Assembly: GCA_033065855.1 (NCBI GenBank)
Contig: JAVXUO010002106.1
Span: forward strand, 333,712 to 397,711
Direction: 5' to 3'
DNA from: Escallonia rubra
Lineage: Eukaryota > Streptophyta > Magnoliopsida > Escalloniales > Escalloniaceae
DNA: 64,000 nt
Shown here: piece by piece, positions 58,386-64,000 of the stretch
How the letters are laid out: every line of letters starts with the position of its first letter
Numbering within the stretch: position 1 is the stretch's first letter
Translations under genes and position numbers: made by a program
The notes under the pieces: generated by a model
Databases searched by the model: none
The model's input: only the letters and a program-made list of their open reading frames with translations
Told to the model about the DNA's origin: nothing

Positions 58386-58397
58386 TAAGCCCCCTGC
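58386..58397 (-). other. Polypurine-like tract
   Basis: On the - strand GCAGGGGGCTTA directly precedes the LTR start TGTTCAC, where a retroelement's plus-strand primer is expected. Confidence 0.5.
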
Positions 58398-58577
58398 GTG
58401 CGGGGTGCGCGGAGGGGCAACCCGAGCGGGCATCGCATGCATAAACGATGTTGAATGCGCTTAGGGAGTGAAACATTAACGTTGGGAATATGCGTAAGTA
58501 GCGGGAAAAGAAGAGCGGTAAAAAAAAAATTTGTTGAGATTTGAAAAAAAAAGGGTGGTTGAGATTGGATGGCCCAC

Positions 58578-58590
58578 CTCTATAAATAGG
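58578..58590 (+). promoter_or_regulatory. Antisense promoter TATA box inside the retroelement
   Basis: CTCTATAAATAGG lies 85-95 bp before the ATG at 58675 and about 195 bp inside the LTR edge. It faces the integrase, so it would drive the antisense gene independently of the LTR. Confidence 0.6.
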
Positions 58591-58674
58591 AAAGGGGTGG
58601 AGGGTGGTTTGCTAAGAAAGAAAAAAAAAACATTTCACATTTGGAGAAGTTGAGAGTGGAGAAAAAGAGAAGAA

Positions 58675-61600
58675 ATGGTGAGAGAGGGAAATCAAATGGC
58701 CGAGGGGTCGGCCGCAGATGGGGGTCGGCGTGGCCAAGGGGTCGGCGGGGGTGGAGAGAAGGAAAGAAGAGGGGAAGGGGGAATGAGGGAAGAAAGAGGG
58801 GAAAGGGGAGGGGGTCGGCGGGTGCAGGGGGGTCGGCCGGAAGAGGAGGGTCGGCAGGAGATGCTGCCGTGGGGGAAACAGGAAGAGAAGGTAGGAGAGA
58901 AGAAGGGGGTCGGCGGGGCCGAGGGGGTCAGGAGCTGGAGGTGGGTCGGCGGGGCCGAAGGGGTCGGGATCGGGAGGTGGGTCGGCGGGGCCGAAGGGCT
59001 CTGGAGCTGGAGGTGGGTCTGCGATGCCGAAGGGGTCGGGAGCTGGAGGGAGGTCGGCCGGGGAAGGGGGTTCGGGAGCTGGGGGGAGGTCGGCGGGGGC
59101 AGGGGGGTCGGGAGCTGGAGGGGGGTCGGCGGGGCCAAGAACCGGGGGTAAGGTCACGCCCGCCGAGCCGGTGCCCGTTCTGAAAAAGTTGAAGCAGCAG
59201 ATATGGGTGAAACCACGAGGTGGGGCGGCGAGCGCGGCGCGGCCACCGCGAAATGTGACAACGGAATCGGTGCCGCCCCCGCCGAGAGATGAAGCCGAAG
59301 CCGCGGGAGGTGGTGGGACGGGAGTGCCACTTTCATTTGATGATGCGTTGGTGAGGATGTATGATCCGGACCCGGATAAGACGACCACGCCGTTGAGAGT
59401 AAAAAGGGAGTACCGGCCGTGCCTGGCCGGGAGTTGTGGAGGGAGCTGGCCATCCGGGTAGCAGATGGTGCGTTCACAGTGCCTTGGAGTGGTGCGTCGA
59501 TAGGGGAGGAGCCACGAGTGCCATCACCATATGTGCGGGCTGTGAGCTGGGAGGATGCGTCCGTGCCGTCACCGAGGTATGTGGCGGGGTTGTTGATGGA
59601 GCGTGAGGATATACCCTGGGCACCTGTGGTGTTCAAGGGTCACGGTGCGATGCCGATTGTGTGGGACTTCTGGTGTGAGCACATGATGGAGGTGCCGAGG
59701 TGGTCGGCATTATTGGAGGTGTTGGGGTTGGTGCCGGCGATTGACATTACGGCGAGGGGGGTGGAGCTGTACAGAGACACGCCTGGGATGACTTTGCTGT
59801 TCTCGCGATGGAGTACTCAGACACATACCTTTGTGACTGAGTTCGGAGAGTTTGGGCCGATGCTGCTAGATGTGATGATGTTGACGGGGCTGCCGTCGCA
59901 TAGAGAGGAGGATGCACGTGTGACGCGGCTGACTAATGAGGAGCGGTTGTTGCAGACGCAGCTAATTGATATTTTGGCGGAGACGAAGCAACATCGGAAG
60001 GCGACATATAGCGGGTGGCTCCGATTGTTCTATGGCACGCCGCAGGTGAGGTCGGGGCAGAAATTGGGTAATGCGGCCCATTTCGTGTTGGGGCCTTATC
60101 ACAAGGACGAGCGGTACGAGATGGTGGCCTTTTTGACGATGTACTTGTCGATGTAAGTATGATGCGTTCCATTGTTTGTATGCTTGTAGATGTGATGTGA
60201 GTTGAGGTTGTATATAATGCGTTGGCGTGTTGTTTTGTTTTGCAGATTCGTGTTTGAAGGGACGCCGGAGGACGGCATATCTGCGTAGGTGATTCCCCTG
60301 GCGATTCGGATGGCGCGGGGGAAGCGCGTTGGGCTAGCTCCCGTGTATCTGGGCACCATGTATTCACGGTTGGATCAGTTTGTGAACGACGTGAAGAGGT
60401 CGCACGGGCGGTACCAAGTGGCGACCTACGTGGATTGGATGTTTCTGCAGCGGTACTTGTATGAGTGTTTTCCAGACTATTGTCCGACAGGATATCCGCT
60501 TGAGAATCCAGAACCGAGGACGAGGACAGTGATGCACAGCGGCAGATCGCGGGAAGTGGCACTGTGGTGCCCGTTGTCGCGGTTGATAGATGCGAGGGAG
60601 GCATGCATAGCACGACCGTATAGAGAGATGCATGCGTCATACGGAGTACCCCCCTGGTTGCACGGACATGAGATGACGATAGATTTGACCAAGGGGGGGG
60701 GGGGGGGTTGCCACCGACGGACGTTGTGCTCTTGGTGGCCTTCTTTCCAGGTTGGCTGCCAGTGATGACTGATGATGGCGGGAAGCTTGCAGAGAAATTA
60801 TAGTACGTGGCTTGGTATTGCCCAGACCGGTTGTCGCGAACATTTGGTTATAACTTGGAGCCGCCGTGTGGGTATCGTAGCCCGTGGAGTATGATGACCG
60901 CATTCGGATACACGTGGTATGACAGAGTTCGTGAGTGGCCGGTACCGGTGCTAGCGTGGATGAGGCCGGGGAGAGCGTTAGTGGGGGCGGTGACGGTGGA
61001 GTATGCACAGTGGTGGGAGCGTCTGCGGGCGGTCTGGGTGGAGTGGTTGGCACAGCCATCGGGGACACGACGACTGGTTGATGTGTTCGCCTGTGACCGG
61101 GCATTGAGCTTGGTATCGATGACAGCGGCGAGGCAGGCTGGCATGCTGGTGTTAGTGACGGGGAGTGCGGTTGTGAGTTCGGAGAGGGATCCCGACGAGG
61201 AGGGCGAGGAGTCTGAGGAGGATGCTCCAGAGGAGGACCATGGGGAGGAGCCAGTGGTGGCGGTATCGCGGGTGCCAGGGGCCGGTAAGGGGCCGCTGTC
61301 GTTATTGCGAGTTGGGATGATGGAGGGGGCTCGAGGCGAGCGCGGGCACTTCAGACTTGCGGCTGACAGGATCAAAGAGGCCGTGAGATGCGTCGGAGGA
61401 GCTAGTGGTTGAGGTAGGCCGCACTGTGGTCACTTTTGATTTAATCTCGTTTATTGATGTCATTCAATGAAAAAAAATTGATATGCTAATGGTTGTTTTT
61501 TTTTTTGACAGGGGTACGGGGGACAAGCGGTGGAGAGCGACAGCGATGCAAATATGGCGGTCGAGACAGAAGAGGCGAGAGTAGCCGAGGTTGATGAGCC

Positions 61601-62643
61601 AGCAGGCAGGCAGGGATGAGCCGGTAGCGGCCGGGGCGAGCGGCAGGGTGAGTCCACCACCAGATGTCGATGAGGGGGTGGATGATGTGTATGGGGGCTT
61701 GGTTGACGAGTCGTTGATGTTCGATGCCGGTGGCTACTGGTGGACAGGCGCGGCGACGAAGGCCACAGTGGTTGAGCGGGGGGATTTGATGGAGTTGGAG
61801 CCTGCAGTGGCGGTCCCGATTCAGGAGGTAGAGATCCCGGTGCAGGCTGTTGTAGTGGTGCCGTCAGGGTCGGCTGTTGAGGCGAGTGCGACGTTGATGG
61901 CGATGCACTCGATGACCGTCGGTGTACAGGCAGCCGGAGAAGTGCGTGAGAGGCCTGTGATGGTGTTGAGTGGCACAGCAGCCGGGGAGGCGAGTAGGGG
62001 ATCGTCGAGTGGCCAGGCCGATGTGGTAGTATGGGAGAACCTCCAGCTACCTTTGGAGACAGTGCGTCGGTTAGAGATGGTGAAGGCGGCGTACCCGCAG
62101 ACGTTTGAGGGGGTGAATCTGGAGAATTTGGTGCTGCAGAGATGGGTGTACTCAGGGTTTGTGGAGTGGCTGCTGTCGATTGCGAGTGTTCCCGCGGCGG
62201 GCTGGACGACAGGGTTTATTGAGCGGTCGCTGACAGAGTTCGCGGCGTTCACCTCTTTAGGTGTGCAGCTAGATTGGTTGGCCGAGTTCTTTAGGTCGAG
62301 GAGCGAGGGTGGTGGTGTGGGCGAGAGGATGGCCTTGGTACGTATGGAGGAGATGCTGCTCGAGAGGCGCCGCCAAGGGTTGGAGGTGGAACGATCAGAG
62401 ATCAACGGAGAGTTGGTCGTGACCGACAGAGAGGTGGCGGAGATAGAGAGGCAGTTGTCGAACTTGCAGAGACGTCTGAGTGATCTCCAGAGGCGGCGGA
62501 CGGATGTGGAAGTGCGAGAGGCTGAGCGTTTGAGGCGACAAGCTGAGTTTGAGGCGGAGCGGTCGGCGCTACAGGTTCAGCGTCAGGCATTGCAAGCGTT
62601 TAGCGCTCACCCGGTAGCCGCTTTGTTATCTAGCTTCCGGTAG
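58675..62643 (+). CDS. Antisense PMD-bearing gene region of the Tat-type element
   Basis: This region holds several long open frames on the strand opposite to pol. Its first part is a repeat-rich Gly/Arg leader. The segment near 59419-60156 has a plant mobile domain (FWCEHMMEVPRWSALLEVLG, then FGPMLLDVMMLTGLP). The segment near 60807-61412 continues it (DRLSRTFGYN, PSGTRRLVDVFACDR) into an acidic stretch (DPDEEGEESEEDAPEEDHGE). The segment near 61591-62643 ends in a long charged coiled coil (REVAEIERQLSNLQRRLSDL). Introns such as that starting GTAAGT at 60153 are likely. PMD genes of unknown function are known as extra genes in Ty3 elements. The region shows a few interruptions, so it may be a decayed copy. 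Confidence 0.7.
58700..59145. repeat. GGTCGG-rich minisatellite
   Basis: Units containing GGGTCGGGAGCTGGAGG and GGTCGGCGGGGCCGA repeat roughly every 36-39 bp at the start of the antisense gene. They give a Gly/Ala/Arg-rich leader in the coding frame. Confidence 0.75.
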
Positions 62644-63116
62644 GTTTATCATAGATTTGATGTCTAGGGAGTGCCCGATAGTGGCCAAAGATGTTTTATG
62701 TATGTATAAACATCTATTTTGTTGGTACATGAAGTGTAATTGCATGCTGCTTTGTTAACACCTGTCGTGGATGTATGGTATAAGCGTTGTATGTTACGAT
62801 TGTGTGTACGTCTGTTGGATGTCTGTCTATGTCCCCCCCCCCTTTTCGTTTCTTTTTTCTGCTTCTTTTTTTTTTGTAATCGAGGACAAACACTTGATAA
62901 CTAGAAATGAATATAAAAGTAGAGGCAAAGCATAGAGGTAGGGAGTGAAAAGACCGTATATTGATAGTGCGTGGATCAGAGAAATGTCTTTACACAAAAG
63001 GAACTCGTAACAAGAAACAAAACTACAAGCTAGTACATGTGCGTATATACACAAAATGCTGGGTCGTGGGGGGGGGGGGGGTGACATGCCGCAAGCTGAT
63101 CATGCATAGTACTTCT
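62644..63116. other. Spacer between antisense gene and integrase
   Basis: No gene is seen. A C-run at about 62832 and a G-run at about 63070-63081 are present. The convergent antisense transcript and the pol transcript would overlap here. Confidence 0.4.
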
Positions 63117-63995
63117 TCAGATAGCGACCATTGACAGGGGCGGTAAGTTGCCCGTCGTCTGGATTGAACAGGAGGTACAAGCCATTGCTCCTGGCAGTAT
63201 GTATTTCGAATGGCCCCTCCCAGTTAGGTGTAAACTTAGGAGCTGACAATTGGCCCGTACGTGCTTGGCGGCCTGGAGCACAAGGTCTCCTGCTGCGAAG
63301 GAGCTTGGTTTGACGGTCTTCCCGTAGGCTTTGACAAGCTTCTCATGATATGCTTTCATTCGTCGTATGGCATTAGCTCTCTTTTCATCAAGGCTCTCAA
63401 GTGCCACCATCCTGGTTTCCTCCTCCCCAAGACCACTGTTGAGGGATAGACGCGCCGAGGCGACTGCGATCTCGGCCGGCACTACACATTCGTCCCCGTA
63501 GACGAGGGAGAAGGGTGTGGCCTTCGTAGCTGTGTGTCTGGAAGTTCTGTAGGCCCAGAGGGCATGACTTAGCTTTTCGGACCAAGAGTTGCTCGCGTCA
63601 TGGACCATGCGCGACAAAACGCGCAACAGAGTTTTGTTGGAGGCTTCAGCCTGACCGTTGCCTTGCGGATAATAAGGAGTCGATGTGGCATGATTGATAT
63701 CGTCCGCTTCCATGAGAGTCTGAACATCCCGATTGATGAATGGCGTGCCGTTGTCGGAGATAATACATCGGGGGATGCCGAAGTGACATATGATGTGATT
63801 GCATAAAAAGTTGGCGATGGCACCTCCTGTGGCTTTTCGCAGAGGTATGGCTTCAACCCACTTTGTGAAACGCTTTGTTGCGACCATGATCCAAATGTGA
63901 CCTTTTGATGGTGGATGTATGGGGCTGATAAGGTCGAGAGCCCAAGAGTGGAATGACCAAGGGGCAGCGATCATACGTAGGTCGGATACTGGCAT
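63117..63995 (-). CDS. Ty3/gypsy integrase (C-terminal part of pol)
   Basis: The open frame starts beyond the window edge. The catalytic core is recognised from FHSWALDLISPIHPPSKG, ISDNGTPFINRDVQTLM and YYPQGNGQAEASNKTLLRVL, which give the D-D-E order of retroviral-type integrases. WAYRTSRHTATKATPFSLVY and the VVPAEI block follow, typical of plant Ty3 integrases. The final residues contain the C-terminal DNA-binding part. The enzyme inserts the element's cDNA. Lineage (Tat) is inferred from the integrase style together with the antisense PMD gene. Confidence 0.9.
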   Translation of the reverse strand: MPVSDLRMIAAPWSFHSWALDLISPIHPPSKGHIWIMVATKRFTKWVEAIPLRKATGGAIANFLCNHIICHFGIPRCIISDNGTPFINRDVQTLMEADDINHATSTPYYPQGNGQAEASNKTLLRVLSRMVHDASNSWSEKLSHALWAYRTSRHTATKATPFSLVYGDECVVPAEIAVASARLSLNSGLGEEETRMVALESLDEKRANAIRRMKAYHEKLVKAYGKTVKPSSFAAGDLVLQAAKHVRANCQLLSLHLTGRGHSKYILPGAMACTSCSIQTTGNLPPLSMVAI

Positions 63996-64000
63996 GTGCA

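Larger units (their letters stand above)
56687..64000 (-). mobile_element. Tat-type Ty3/gypsy retrotransposon, 3' part
   Basis: The element reads from right to left: integrase (63995-63117), an intervening region with an antisense gene on the + strand (58675-62643), a purine-rich tract beside the LTR, and the 3' LTR (56687-58385). The 5' half and 5' LTR are beyond the window. An extra antisense gene between pol and the 3' LTR is a known trait of the Tat lineage. The left flank is TTTGT; its partner would be outside. The integrase segment looks open, while the antisense region shows a few interruptions. The clean LTR edge suggests a fairly young insertion. Confidence 0.85.

Noticed and set aside
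58612-59388. Pro-rich 258-codon frame on the - strand
   Set aside because: It is the antisense shadow of the GGTCGG minisatellite at the start of the antisense gene.
61821-62405. 194-codon frame on the - strand opposite the coiled-coil segment
   Set aside because: It is a GC-driven shadow of the + strand frame, without recognisable motifs.
1-64000. tRNA, rRNA or other structured RNA genes
   Set aside because: I scanned for tRNA B-box-like and rRNA-like stretches and found nothing that held up; a covariance-model search would be more sensitive.

Overview
The window is plant nuclear DNA, most likely from a eudicot with a repeat-rich genome. Only two host genes look complete: a vacuolar iron transporter (VIT1 type, + strand, 9905-12335) and a class A heat-shock factor of the HsfA8 type (- strand, 28189-13737). 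The two are convergent. Both have clean GT-AG introns that restore one open frame, the HSF matches the plant HsfA8 layout, and everything around them is plant transposon sequence. I cannot name the species.

Layout. 1-1302: a protease-like fragment and a LINE fragment. 1308-3868: a 2.56-kb solo LTR of a Tat-type Ty3/gypsy element with a perfect 5-bp target duplication. 3874-9800: AT-rich sequence with a possible old LTR, a small MITE and a dispersed 0.4-kb repeat. 9905-12335: VIT1 in four exons. 13737-28189: HSFA8, whose single DNA-binding-domain intron is about 13.3 kb long. That intron holds a 680-bp MITE, a LINE split by two TIR elements, a second LINE fragment, a hAT-type MITE and a broken copy of an HSF exon. 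28482-39283: a 10.8-kb Mutator-like element (MULE) inserted 293 bp upstream of the HSFA8 start codon. 39338-40963: a smaller TIR element carrying captured host-gene pieces. 42037-42860: an intron-bearing pseudogene of mitochondrial ribosomal protein L13. 44981-48534: a PIF/Harbinger-type element that splits a KNOX-like exon. About 50600-55800: an old Ty3/gypsy fossil with gag remains. 56687 to the window end: a reverse-oriented Tat-type element with LTR, integrase and an antisense gene.

The most striking object is the MULE at 28482-39283. It has long repeated arms, a near-perfect 9-bp target duplication and an uninterrupted 763-residue FAR1-type transposase. Facing it is a second gene that fuses a plant mobile domain (PMD) to a Ulp1-type cysteine protease. 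The two genes converge on a five- to six-copy 166-bp tandem repeat, an architecture like that of maize MuDR but with a PMD-protease in the second gene's place. The Tat-type retroelement at the right edge also carries a PMD gene, antisense to its own pol and with its own TATA box, so two unrelated element classes in one window carry the same domain.

The host genes are ordinary in function: iron import into the vacuole, and transcription control in stress. HSFA8 is the gene most exposed to the transposons, with insertions in its intron and just upstream of its promoter.
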